Assembly: GCF_000176175.1 (NCBI RefSeq)
Contig: NZ_ACZP01000018.1
Location: 212,252-276,251, forward strand
Source of the DNA: Vibrio furnissii CIP 102972
GTDB taxonomy: Bacteria > Pseudomonadota > Gammaproteobacteria > Enterobacterales > Vibrionaceae
Direction of reading: 5' to 3'
DNA length: 64,000 bases
The position numbers were made by a program, and so were the translations under genes. The notes beneath the pieces were generated by a model. The model worked only from the letters and a program-made list of their open reading frames with translations. It was not told where the DNA came from and did not search any database. This document shows, piece by piece, positions 52,996-60,697 of the stretch (the stretch's first letter is position 1; each line of letters starts with the position of its first letter).

Positions 52996-54504
52996 TTATT
53001 CCTCGGTCTCTTGGCCACTGCGGTTGAGCAGGAATTGGACAAGCATCGAGACCGGACGACCCGTCGAGCCTTTGGCTGCGCCAGAACGCCACGCGGTGCC
53101 CGCGATGTCAACGTGTGCCCAGTTGTACTTCTTGGCAAACTTAGACAAGAAACAACCTGCTGTGATCGCGCCGCCAGGACGGCCACCGATGTTCGCCATA
53201 TCGGCAAACGGGCTTTTCAGCTGTTCATGGTACTCGTCTGCTAGCGGAAGACGCCATGCACGGTCACTCGCTTGTTCAGAGGCATTCACCAGTTCGTGCG
53301 CCAGTGGATTGTGATTCGCCATGACGCCGCTGATGTGATGACCCAGTGCAATCACACACGCGCCTGTCAGTGTAGCCACATCGACGACGCAATCTGGTTC
53401 GAAGCGTTCAACGTATGTCAGGGCATCACACAGCACCAGACGGCCTTCAGCGTCGGTGTTCAAGACTTCGACAGTTTGACCGGACATGGTGGTCAGAATG
53501 TCACCCGGACGGTACGCATTGCTGCCCGGCATGTTTTCACAGCCCGCCAGTACACCAATGATGTTGAGTGGCAGGTTCAGTTTCGCGATCGCCTTCATGG
53601 TACCGAATACCGATGCCGCACCACACATGTCGTACTTCATCTCATCCATGCCTTCACCCGGTTTGAGTGAGATACCGCCTGAATCGAAGGTCAGCCCTTT
53701 ACCCACCAACACGATCGGTTTGGCGTCTGCATCAGGATTGCCTTTGTATTCGATCACCGACATCATGGATTCGTTTTTCGAACCGCGACCCACAGCCAGG
53801 TATGAACTCATACCCAGTTTTTCCATCTCTTCTTCACCGATGATTTTGGTGGTGATGGTTTCGTAATCGTCAGCCAGGCGACGAGCCTGAGACGCTAGGT
53901 AAGCTGGGTTAGCGATGTTCGGCGGCATGTTGCCAAGGTCTTTACACGCTTTCACGCCTGACGCAATGGCCAGACCGTGAGTGATTGCGCGCTCACCGAG
54001 GCTCAGTTCACGACGAGTCGGCACGTTGAACACCAGCTTACGTAGCGGACGACGGGTTTCCGGCTTCACGCTCTTGAATTGATCAAAGGTGTACAGGCCA
54101 TCTTTGGTCGCTTCCACGGCTTGGCGTACTTTCCAGTAGGTATCGCGGCCTTTGACGTGTAGTTCAGTCAAGAAGCATACGGCTTCCATCGAACCCGTTT
54201 CATTCAGGGTGCTGATGGTTTTTTGAATGATTTCTTTGTATTGACGTTCACCCAGTTCGCGCTCTTTGCCGCAACCGACCAACAATACGCGCTCAGATAG
54301 GACACCTGGCACTTGATGCAGCAGTAGCATCTGCCCCGGTTTACCTTCTAGATCACCGCGGCGAAGCAGTGAACTAATATAGCCGTCGCTGATCTTATCT
54401 AGCTGTTCTGCTACTGGAGAAAGGCGGCGTGGTTCAAAGACTCCGACAACGATACATGCGCTACGTTGTTTTTCAGGGCTACCACTTTTAACACTGAACT
54501 CCAT
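52996..54504 (-). CDS. pepA: Leucyl aminopeptidase PepA (aminopeptidase A)
   Basis: A hexameric di-metal M17 aminopeptidase; in E. coli it also binds DNA as accessory to Xer recombination and carAB control. The 502-residue protein shows VGKGLTFDSGGISLKPGEGM with metal ligands, MCGAASVFG, and the signature NTDAEGRLVL. The N-terminal macro-like domain (about 1-160) is intact. It is divergent from lptF, as in E. coli. Confidence 0.97.
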   Translation of the reverse strand: MEFSVKSGSPEKQRSACIVVGVFEPRRLSPVAEQLDKISDGYISSLLRRGDLEGKPGQMLLLHQVPGVLSERVLLVGCGKERELGERQYKEIIQKTISTLNETGSMEAVCFLTELHVKGRDTYWKVRQAVEATKDGLYTFDQFKSVKPETRRPLRKLVFNVPTRRELSLGERAITHGLAIASGVKACKDLGNMPPNIANPAYLASQARRLADDYETITTKIIGEEEMEKLGMSSYLAVGRGSKNESMMSVIEYKGNPDADAKPIVLVGKGLTFDSGGISLKPGEGMDEMKYDMCGAASVFGTMKAIAKLNLPLNIIGVLAGCENMPGSNAYRPGDILTTMSGQTVEVLNTDAEGRLVLCDALTYVERFEPDCVVDVATLTGACVIALGHHISGVMANHNPLAHELVNASEQASDRAWRLPLADEYHEQLKSPFADMANIGGRPGGAITAGCFLSKFAKKYNWAHVDIAGTAWRSGAAKGSTGRPVSMLVQFLLNRSGQETEE

Positions 54505-54695
54505 GCGTACTCCTACATCCTAAAGACAAATAGAACTAAATGTTAGATAATGCGTTCTTACTTGTTGAATCCTTAATCGGATCTACCCTTTGTGTAAGCG
54601 CTCTAACACATAGCGAAATTTTAAAAAATAAAAGGTTCAACGGGAAATTATAGTGATTCAATCAAAAAAACAAGTTTTGCATAGGTTATTTCAGC

Positions 54696-55799
54696 GTGAT
54701 TATTGTTAGATATTTGATCCGCGAGACACTAAAAAGTCAATTAGCAATCTTTTTCGTGCTGTTTTTAGTGTTTCTGAGCCAAAAATTTATTCGCGTTTTG
54801 GCCGATGCGTCTGATGGCGAAATTCCAGCTCGCTTAATTCTATCTATCGTGGGTTTGAACATGCCTGCGATGGGGCTATTAATGCTGCCTTTGAGTCTGT
54901 ACATCGGGATACTGCTCACCTTCGGACGCCTGTACGCGGAAAGTGAAATCACGGTGATGAACGCGACCGGGATCGGGAACAAGTTTCTGATTCGCGCGGC
55001 GTTGTACCTTGGCGTCATTACGTCTTGTCTTGCCGGTTTCAACGCCCTGTGGTTATCGCCATGGAGCCAAGACAAAGTTCAGTCGGTGATGGAACAATTG
55101 GCGGCGGAAAACAGCGTCGATTTGCTGCAAAAAGGCCAATTCCAGCGCTCACCCGATGGCTCGTCCGTGGTGTTCATCGACAACATCGAAAATAAAAAAC
55201 TGAGCAATGTGTTCGTTGCCCAGTTGACGCCGCGTGAGTCCATTTTACCGAGTGTGATGTTTTCCGATGCGGGCGATGTTAAAGAGCTGAGCGACGGTCG
55301 CCAAGTGATCACCATGTACAATGGGACGCGCTATGAAGGTGTGCCGACACGCGTCGACTACATGGTCACCAAGTTTGATGAATATGAAGGCTTGATTGGC
55401 CAGCGCGCGGTGAAAGAGAAAGGCCGTGACTGGGAAGCGATTCCGACGTTGGAACTGATCAAGAATGCAGATCGTAGTGCGCAAGCCGAATTGCAATGGC
55501 GTATTTCCCTCGTGGTGTGTATTCCTTTGCTGACCATGCTGGTGGTGCCGCTGTCGGCGGTGAACCCGCGTCAGGGGCGTTTTGCCAAAATGGGGCCAGC
55601 GATCCTGATTTATCTGACGTACTTTTTGGCCATCAGTGCGACCAAGTCGGCACTGGAAGATGGGTCGATTCCGGCCATCGTTGGCATGTGGCCCATCAAT
55701 GCGGCCCTGCTGATTTCGGCGATCATTGCCAATACGCTCGACAGTGTTCCGGTAAGAAAATTCAAAGACAAAATAAAACAGAAGAGAAAGGTGGCGTAA
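54696..55799 (+). CDS. lptF: LPS export ABC transporter permease LptF
   Basis: A 367-residue inner-membrane permease, partner of LptG, LptB and LptC. Three N-terminal helices (MIIVRYLIRETLKSQLAIFFVLF..., about residues 12-120), a periplasmic jellyroll (about 125-265) and three C-terminal helices. GTG 54696 gives the typical MIIVRYLIRE start; the ribosome site is weak. lptG starts three bases after the stop. The ATPase is encoded about 26 kb away at 27.9 kb. Confidence 0.95.
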   Translation: MIIVRYLIRETLKSQLAIFFVLFLVFLSQKFIRVLADASDGEIPARLILSIVGLNMPAMGLLMLPLSLYIGILLTFGRLYAESEITVMNATGIGNKFLIRAALYLGVITSCLAGFNALWLSPWSQDKVQSVMEQLAAENSVDLLQKGQFQRSPDGSSVVFIDNIENKKLSNVFVAQLTPRESILPSVMFSDAGDVKELSDGRQVITMYNGTRYEGVPTRVDYMVTKFDEYEGLIGQRAVKEKGRDWEAIPTLELIKNADRSAQAELQWRISLVVCIPLLTMLVVPLSAVNPRQGRFAKMGPAILIYLTYFLAISATKSALEDGSIPAIVGMWPINAALLISAIIANTLDSVPVRKFKDKIKQKRKVA

Positions 55800-55802
55800 G
55801 TC

Positions 55803-56873
55803 GTGTTTAAGATTCTTGACTGGTACATTGGCCGGACCATTATCGCAACCACTATGCTGGTGTTGGCCACGTTTGTGGGGTTGTCTGGCATTATTAAATA
55901 CGTCGAACAGCTGCGCAAAGTGGGTGACGGTACCTACGATTTGATGCAGGCCTTGCTGTTTGTGGTATTGAGTATTCCCCGGGACATCGAAATGTTTTTC
56001 CCGATGGCCGCGCTGTTGGGCGCGCTGATCGGTCTGGGTGCGTTGGCGGCCAGCTCTGAGCTGGTGGTCATGCAGGCCGCGGGTTTCTCGAAATTAGACA
56101 TTGGTTTGTCGGTGCTCAAAACGGCGGTGCCGCTGATGATCATCATCACGCTGCTCGGGGAGTGGGGCGCGCCACAAGCGCAAAAAGCAGCGCGTGACCT
56201 GCGTGCCTTTGCCACCTCTGGCGGTAAGATTCTCTCGGTGCGTACCGGGGTGTGGGCGCGTGATATCAACGACTTTATCTTCATCGGAAAGATTGATGAC
56301 AATCGCCTTTACGGCATGAACATGTGGCGGTTCGACGAACACAAACAACTGCGCCATGTGATTTTTGCCAAGCAGGTCGATTACCTCGGCGGTAACAGTT
56401 GGGTGATGAAAGATGTGGAAGTGACCGACATGAACGACGACGTGGTGATCACCAAACAGTCGTTGCCAGAATACCGTTGGGAGACGTCACTGGCGCCGGA
56501 CAAGTTGGCCGTGGTGACAGTGAAGCCGGAAGAACTGGCACTGAGCGGTTTGTATGATTACGTGCATTATTTGAAGGCGTCCGAGCAAGATGCATCGCGT
56601 TATGAATTGGCGTTTTGGCGTAAGATCACGCAGCCGTTTTCGATTGCTGTCATGATGCTGATGGCGCTGTCGTTTATCTTTGGTCCGTTGCGTAGCGTGA
56701 CCATGGGCGCGCGGATTTTGTCTGGGGTGATCGCTGGATTTACCTTCTATATTTCCAGTGAATTTTTCGGCCCGCTCAGTTTGGTGTATGGCATTCCACC
56801 GGTGTTTGGTGCCGTGGCGCCGAGCATCGTGTTCCTCAGTATTGCCTTGTTGCTCCTGAGACGAAAATTGTAA
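55803..56873 (+). CDS. lptG: LPS export ABC transporter permease LptG
   Basis: A 356-residue partner of LptF with the same layout: helices at about 15-35, 60-80 and 100-120, a periplasmic domain, then three C-terminal helices. Segments ILDWYIGRTII, MFFPMAALLGALIGLGALAASSELVVMQAAGFS and FWRKITQPFSIAVMMLMALSFIFGPLRS are typical. The start is GTG 55803. A strong terminator follows. Confidence 0.95.
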   Translation: MFKILDWYIGRTIIATTMLVLATFVGLSGIIKYVEQLRKVGDGTYDLMQALLFVVLSIPRDIEMFFPMAALLGALIGLGALAASSELVVMQAAGFSKLDIGLSVLKTAVPLMIIITLLGEWGAPQAQKAARDLRAFATSGGKILSVRTGVWARDINDFIFIGKIDDNRLYGMNMWRFDEHKQLRHVIFAKQVDYLGGNSWVMKDVEVTDMNDDVVITKQSLPEYRWETSLAPDKLAVVTVKPEELALSGLYDYVHYLKASEQDASRYELAFWRKITQPFSIAVMMLMALSFIFGPLRSVTMGARILSGVIAGFTFYISSEFFGPLSLVYGIPPVFGAVAPSIVFLSIALLLLRRKL

Positions 56874-56876
56874 AAC

Positions 56877-56907
56877 GAAAAAGGAAGGCATGGCCTTCCT
56901 TTTTTTG
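56877..56907. terminator. Bidirectional terminator after lptG
   Basis: A perfect nine-base stem AAGGAAGGC / GCCTTCCTT with a three-base loop, A run before and seven T after; it also serves the converging RDD gene. Confidence 0.92.
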
Positions 56908-56933
56908 TCTGTGCCCGTTTGGCCGATGGCGTG

Positions 56934-57407
56934 TTAACGCACTTTCGGGAGCACCACGACTTCTGTATTTGCCCACATGTCTTGAAACGCGCGCTTTTTC
57001 GGATCCAGTGGCACAGTCAAATTCCCCAAACCAAAGAGCGAGGTTGCCAGTCGAATCAGGGCTTGGGTCGTGCTGATACGATGACCATCTGTGTTACGCA
57101 CAACAATCTTCCAAGCACGCATGCCCAGCGTTTGTCCGCCACGCGTCCAGAAGTAGACAAAGAAATAGAGCCAGCATGCCGCCAGATAGAGCGTGTAAAC
57201 CGGGTTCCAGATCGGATGACGTGTCAGGAGATCGCCGGCATCTTGATAAGGCGCATAGTTGAAGAGCCCCGCAGCAACCAGTGCTTCCAGCACGGCCACC
57301 ACCACACCGCCAGCAATCATTAAGATAGCCATCACCACCAGTGAATCATAAAACAGGGCGCCAAGACGGCGAAACAGTCCCGCAGGGGGCAGAGTTGATG
57401 TGCTCAT
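56934..57407 (-). CDS. RDD family inner-membrane protein
   Basis: A 157-residue protein with the RDD domain: the first helix begins with the family's RRLGALFYDSLVVMAILMIAGGVV, a second at YLAACWLYFFVYFWTRGGQTLGMRAWKI, with the conserved Arg and Asp. ATG 57407 is preceded by AAAGG. RDD proteins are poorly understood; some act as Na+/H+ antiporters, but nothing here allows that claim. It is monocistronic, divergent from the GGDEF gene. Confidence 0.88.
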   Translation of the reverse strand: MSTSTLPPAGLFRRLGALFYDSLVVMAILMIAGGVVVAVLEALVAAGLFNYAPYQDAGDLLTRHPIWNPVYTLYLAACWLYFFVYFWTRGGQTLGMRAWKIVVRNTDGHRISTTQALIRLATSLFGLGNLTVPLDPKKRAFQDMWANTEVVVLPKVR

Positions 57408-57685
57408 AACAACCTTTCGTCTTTCATAAAGGCGGCAAGCATATCGGCTGAGCGCTATGCTGAAAAGAGAGCTGTCGCACAGCTTCATCAATCGGCGTCA
57501 ACTTTCCCCATTCTCAGAGCGTGCTGGGTCATCTGAGAAAGGTCGAAAATACGGCGGTAGACACCTTGTCACACGCCACGAGCGGGGTAGAATGAAACGC
57601 TTCTTTTTCGGCCGAATGGTGCTCTGTGAATGTCACGTGCAAAGGGGCATCGACCGAGTTCTCACATCGTATGGCAAGGTTTCTC

Positions 57686-59059
57686 ATGTCTGTCTTTAAC
57701 TGGTCTCACACTTCGATCAAACAGAAGATTGGTGGTCTGTTTGTGCTGCTGTTGTCGTTTCTGTTATGCGTCATCGTTTACTCCAGCTACAAAATTAAGC
57801 GGATTGAAAAGGAGATGCGTGAGGTCGCTTATCTTGATATTCCGCTGAATCAAATCGTGCGCCAGGTGGAATTCATCGAACTCGAACAACATCTGCAATT
57901 TGAACAGTTTCAACTTGAACGCCAACGCGGTCATCAGGCTCGCACCCCTCATCAACAACTGATTTTCCAACAACAAAAACTGAAAAACTTGTTGGATCGT
58001 GCCGTCATGCTGATTGCCGAAAACCTTCACTCACACAAAATTGTGCTCGATGAACAAGATCATCAAGACGTCATGCGGGCCATCGAACGCTACGCCGAGC
58101 AAAGTGCCGTGTTTGAACAGCATCTGGCGCAGGTTTTTAATCGCCAGAGTCTCAGTGAGGCGGAACGTGCGAATATGGAAGCGATGGCGAAAGCGTTGGA
58201 ACACGCTGAGAATACGATTTTGCAACAACTCAGGGACATGACCAGCAATGATGCGCTCTACACTGAGCAGCACGAGGAAGATTTTTTGTTGGTCAGCTTT
58301 TTGTTGGGATTATGTGCGGTGGTGCTCGGGCTATTGCTGACGGTATACATTGTGCGCGCCATTTTACAGCGCATTCAACGCATCAAAGGTGAGATCAAAA
58401 CCCTTAATACCTCGTTGGATCACGGTGAAGCGTTCGCGGTTGAGGTTGCCGAACAGGTGAAGACCAACGATGAGTTGGCTGAACTAGAACACGACATCAA
58501 AGTGGTGATGTCTCGATTGGCGCAGGAAATTACCTGTCGCGAGCAAATCGAAAAACAACTGCTGACCTTGGCAACTCAGGACAAACTGACTGGTGCTTAC
58601 AATCGGCATAAATGGGACGAACAAATTGAGATGCAGCTTGGTTTGGCGCAGCGCGGTGGCTATTCGTTTGGCCTGATTGTGTTGGATGTGGATTACTTCA
58701 AACAGGTGAACGATCAATTCGGCCATCAGGTCGGGGATCAACTGCTGCAACAATTGGTCAAACAGTTGCAACAACGCATTCGCGCGACAGACACCTTATT
58801 TCGACTCGGCGGCGAAGAGTTCGCGATTTTGCTCCCGATGCAGGACATCGACACGACGTATACACTCGCAGAAACCCTGCGAGCACAAATGGAAGCGCTG
58901 CAGTTGGATGGCCTGCCTGCTTTTACAATCAGTCTTGGTGTGACGTGTTATCAACCGATGGATAATGAAACCGCCATTTTTCGTCGCGCAGATATGGCGT
59001 TGTACCGTGCCAAAGCGCAGGGCCGCAATTGCGTAGTGCAGCAATTGGTTGAGGAATAG
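57686..59059 (+). CDS. Membrane-anchored GGDEF diguanylate cyclase
   Basis: A 457-residue sensor that should make cyclic di-GMP. Two membrane helices (about 15-35 and 200-224) enclose a 165-residue, mostly helical periplasmic sensor that I cannot name. A linker/HAMP-like region leads to a GGDEF domain (about 295-455). The active site reads RLGGEEF (373-379) and a product-inhibition RxxD site (RATD, 366-369) lies at the right distance, so the enzyme looks active and feedback-inhibited. ATG 57686 with AAGG was preferred over starts further upstream. Confidence 0.9.
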   Translation: MSVFNWSHTSIKQKIGGLFVLLLSFLLCVIVYSSYKIKRIEKEMREVAYLDIPLNQIVRQVEFIELEQHLQFEQFQLERQRGHQARTPHQQLIFQQQKLKNLLDRAVMLIAENLHSHKIVLDEQDHQDVMRAIERYAEQSAVFEQHLAQVFNRQSLSEAERANMEAMAKALEHAENTILQQLRDMTSNDALYTEQHEEDFLLVSFLLGLCAVVLGLLLTVYIVRAILQRIQRIKGEIKTLNTSLDHGEAFAVEVAEQVKTNDELAELEHDIKVVMSRLAQEITCREQIEKQLLTLATQDKLTGAYNRHKWDEQIEMQLGLAQRGGYSFGLIVLDVDYFKQVNDQFGHQVGDQLLQQLVKQLQQRIRATDTLFRLGGEEFAILLPMQDIDTTYTLAETLRAQMEALQLDGLPAFTISLGVTCYQPMDNETAIFRRADMALYRAKAQGRNCVVQQLVEE

Positions 59060-59143
59060 CAAGGGCTGAGGGCGCCATGTGAACGGAAAATGGCCGTCAT
59101 GGCGAAATATTCAGCAAACGATTTAGTTTTCAATATTTTGTTA

Positions 59144-59171
59144 TTGCGCCAAGCCGTTTCTTCCGTATAAT
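59144..59171 (+). promoter_or_regulatory. Promoter of the tRNA-Leu unit
   Basis: TTGCGC (59144-59149) and a perfect TATAAT (59166-59171) 16 bases apart, 31 bases before the tRNA. An A/T-rich stretch precedes the -35. Confidence 0.8.
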
Positions 59172-59202
59172 GGCCAACCATCAAAGGGACATACCCTAAG
59201 AT

Positions 59203-59287
59203 GCCGGTGTGGTGAAATTGGTAGACACGACGGATTCAAAATCCGTTTCCTTCGGGAGTGGCGGTTCAAGTCCGCCCATCGGTACCA
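59203..59287 (+). tRNA. tRNA-Leu (anticodon CAA)
   Basis: An 85-base tRNA with encoded CCA. The anticodon stem ACGGA/TCCGT encloses the loop TTCAAAA, giving anticodon CAA. The T arm GGCGG-TTCAAGT-CCGCC is perfect, and a long variable arm (TTCCTTCGGGAGT region) marks class II. The acceptor stem GCCGGTG/CATCGGT contains two G-U pairs, including the terminal one. Transcribed from the promoter just upstream; tandem repeats derived from its 3' end follow. Confidence 0.96.
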
Positions 59288-59295
59288 TGATTTAG

Positions 59296-59321
59296 AAAGG
59301 CTGCTTATCAAAGCAGCCTTT
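59296..59321 (+). terminator. Hairpin of repeat unit 1, probable tRNA terminator
   Basis: An eleven-base perfect stem AAAGGCTGCTT / AAGCAGCCTTT with an ATCA loop, eight bases after the tRNA CCA, then CGTCGTTTT. Equivalent hairpins lie at 59459-59483 (unit 2) and 59621-59645 (unit 3), each kept paired by one G-U. The T run is weak, so it could be a terminator or a processing or stability structure. Confidence 0.6.
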
Positions 59322-59360
59322 CGTCGTTTTGGGCATTGTCAATTTCAGCGGTAATCTCTG

Positions 59361-59417
59361 ATGTGTCGATGTTCGTTGAATGATAGAAAAACGATGTTTT
59401 TCGGAGTGGCGGCTTGA
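59361..59417 (+). CDS. 18-codon ORF in repeat unit 1
   Basis: ATG to TGA frame coding MCRCSLNDRKTMFFGVAA. No good ribosome site is present, and an in-frame stop lies two codons upstream of the codon before the ATG. Identical in unit 2 and nearly so in unit 3. Possible microprotein, or a chance frame kept by recent duplication. Confidence 0.25.
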   Translation: MCRCSLNDRKTMFFGVAA

Positions 59418-59522
59418 ACGCAAGCCCGGTCAGTCCGTCCATCGGTAGCATGATTTAGAAAGGCTGCTTTTATAGCGGCCTTTCGTCGTTTTGGATGCTG
59501 TCAATTTCAGCGGTAATCTCTG

Positions 59523-59579
59523 ATGTGTCGATGTTCGTTGAATGATAGAAAAACGATGTTTTTCGGAGTGGCGGCTTGA
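59523..59579 (+). CDS. 18-codon ORF in repeat unit 2
   Basis: Same peptide as in unit 1, exactly 162 bases downstream. Evidence for translation is lacking. Confidence 0.25.
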   Translation: MCRCSLNDRKTMFFGVAA

Positions 59580-59684
59580 GCGCAAGCCCGGTCAGTCCGT
59601 CCATCGGTAGCATGATTTAGAAAGGTCGCTGTTATAGCGGCCTTTCGTTGTTTTGGGCGCCGTTAATTTCAGCGGTAATCTCTG

Positions 59685-59741
59685 ATGTGTCGAGGTTCGT
59701 TGAATGAAAGAAAAACGATGTTTTTCGGCGTGGCGGCTTGA
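59685..59741 (+). CDS. 18-codon ORF in repeat unit 3
   Basis: Codes MCRGSLNERKTMFFGVAA, 162 bases after the unit 2 copy. Relative to it there are two amino acid changes (Cys to Gly, Asp to Glu) and one silent change (GGA to GGC); the frame and both ends are intact. Confidence 0.25.
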   Translation: MCRGSLNERKTMFFGVAA

Positions 59742-59777
59742 GCGCAAGCCAGAATGAGCGCTGTCTATCGCGGGCAT

Positions 59778-59807
59778 AAAAAAATGGGCATCGTGTGCCC
59801 ATTTTTA
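59778..59807. terminator. Bidirectional terminator after the tRNA-Leu repeats
   Basis: Stem AAAAATGGGCA / TGCCCATTTTT with a short loop, A run before and T run after. It ends the rightward repeat transcript and the converging DUF7282-like gene. Confidence 0.9.
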
Positions 59808-59818
59808 TCAACGTCAGA

Positions 59819-60247
59819 TCACTGAGCAGTCACCACCGCCATGACCAATTGACCATTTTCCTTCACTGGGCCGTCAGCTTTGGCGCCGAGTGTATATTCA
59901 AACACGCCGGTTTTCATGCCACCAGTTTCACCATGCAGCATCAGCATGAACATCTCTCCCGATTTCACAGGTTCGGTCAAAATAGCGGTGACGTTTTGAT
60001 TGTTGCCTTTCTTCAGCGGGGCATAACCGACGACGGGGCCCGGTTTCATGTTGCTGTCGGTACGATGCACGACCATCCAGCCATTTTCTCCGGCCATGAC
60101 CATATTGGCGGTCACGGTGCCTCCAGACATATCCTGATCCGTTCCTTTGACCCCGAGGTGATGCCCTGCAAGCGCAAAAGAGGAGACGCCGAGCAGTGAC
60201 AAGGCAAGACACAATGTTTTGGCTGAACTGAGTAAATGAGTTTTCAT
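59819..60247 (-). CDS. Small periplasmic protein, DUF7282-like
   Basis: A 142-residue secreted protein: a signal peptide (about 1-30, ending SSFALA) and a compact beta-rich domain. Its pattern, MVMAGENGWMVVHRTDSNMK followed by GPVVGYAPLKKGNNQNVTAIL, EPVKSGEMFMLMLHGETGG and GVFEYTLGAKADGP, resembles the DUF7282 domain better known from archaeal surface proteins. No function is known. His and Met residues are frequent, so metal (for instance copper) binding is conceivable but unproven. ATG 60247 begins the signal peptide; the longer frame is not credible. Confidence 0.7.
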   Translation of the reverse strand: MKTHLLSSAKTLCLALSLLGVSSFALAGHHLGVKGTDQDMSGGTVTANMVMAGENGWMVVHRTDSNMKPGPVVGYAPLKKGNNQNVTAILTEPVKSGEMFMLMLHGETGGMKTGVFEYTLGAKADGPVKENGQLVMAVVTAQ

Positions 60248-60492
60248 AATGGGTATCCGTTGTAGAGTGAGATGTTTGTGTGTGTCAGCGTTACATCGAC
60301 CAACAATCAACTGATACGAGCGGCTGACGCTTTGAGTTGGAATAAATTGTCTACGGGGGCGATTCCCCGAGCGAAAATTACCGTGATGTACGGCTTGGTG
60401 ATTGAATTTATTCATGAAGTTTGGTTTAGGTTGAAATGTAACCAAAAGTGAATATCTGCGATTTAGAATGATGAGGTCAGGGGGAAACCGCG

Positions 60493-60630
60493 ATGCCGGC
60501 GCTGCCAAATTGGTGCAATGCCAATGGTGTTTGTACCTTTTCGGTGCGTAGCTGGCCTCGTCGTATTTCTCAAAACGTTATGTTCTGGTTGCTGATGAGA
60601 AGTTGGCTGATTGGTCAGCTTTTTGCTTAA
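60493..60630 (+). CDS. Possible small protein, 45 aa
   Basis: ATG 60493 with AGGGGG eight bases upstream, reading 45 codons to TAA. The product begins MPALPNWCNANGVCTF and ends in a hydrophobic VMFWLLMRSWLIGQLFA, which could be a membrane segment. No family is recognised, and the last codons overlap a terminator-like hairpin, which is unusual for a real gene. Weak call. Confidence 0.25.
   Translation: MPALPNWCNANGVCTFSVRSWPRRISQNVMFWLLMRSWLIGQLFA
60605..60624 (+). terminator. Terminator-like hairpin upstream of the oxygenase gene
   Basis: GCTGA / TCAGC with a TTGG loop followed by five T (60620-60624). A short stem. If real it ends a short upstream transcript or attenuates the oxygenase gene 74 bases further on. 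Confidence 0.35.
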
Positions 60631-60697
60631 CCCATTCACATCACTCTCGATGCTTCAGTCCGTATGGATGACGGAAGCCAGACAACAAGGAAACAGT

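Larger units (their letters stand above)
59276..59750 (+). repeat. Three tandem repeats derived from the tRNA-Leu 3' end (rtT-like)
   Basis: Units at 59276-59438, 59439-59600 and 59601-59750 (163, 162 and about 150 bases). Each begins CCATCGGTA, the end of the tRNA, followed by CATGATTTAGAAAGG, a hairpin, a 75-base middle part (TTTCAGCGGTAATCTCTGATG...), and, closing units 1 and 2, a degenerate copy of the tRNA T-arm/acceptor region (GGAGTGGCGGCTTG ... CCGTCCATCGGTA). By eye units 1 and 2 differ mainly in the hairpin and about ten bases; unit 3 has a few more changes and lacks the last 12 or so bases. A processed RNA like E. coli rtT is likely. Confidence 0.88.
60248..60697. other. Intergenic region between the DUF7282-like gene and the oxygenase gene
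   Basis: A 450-base gap that must carry two divergent promoters. I see no strong sigma-70 pair. Its right half holds a possible 45-codon frame (60493-60630) ending over a hairpin with a T run. Nothing else is recognisable. Confidence 0.5.

Noticed and set aside
59276..59750. CRISPR array
   Set aside because: Repeats are long (about 162 bases) and contiguous, without unique spacers, and no cas genes are near.
59203..59807. Prophage or integrative element attachment at tRNA-Leu
   Set aside because: The tRNA end is duplicated, but no integrase, excisionase or foreign gene block follows; the repeats are short and regular. Kept only as an alternative explanation of their origin.
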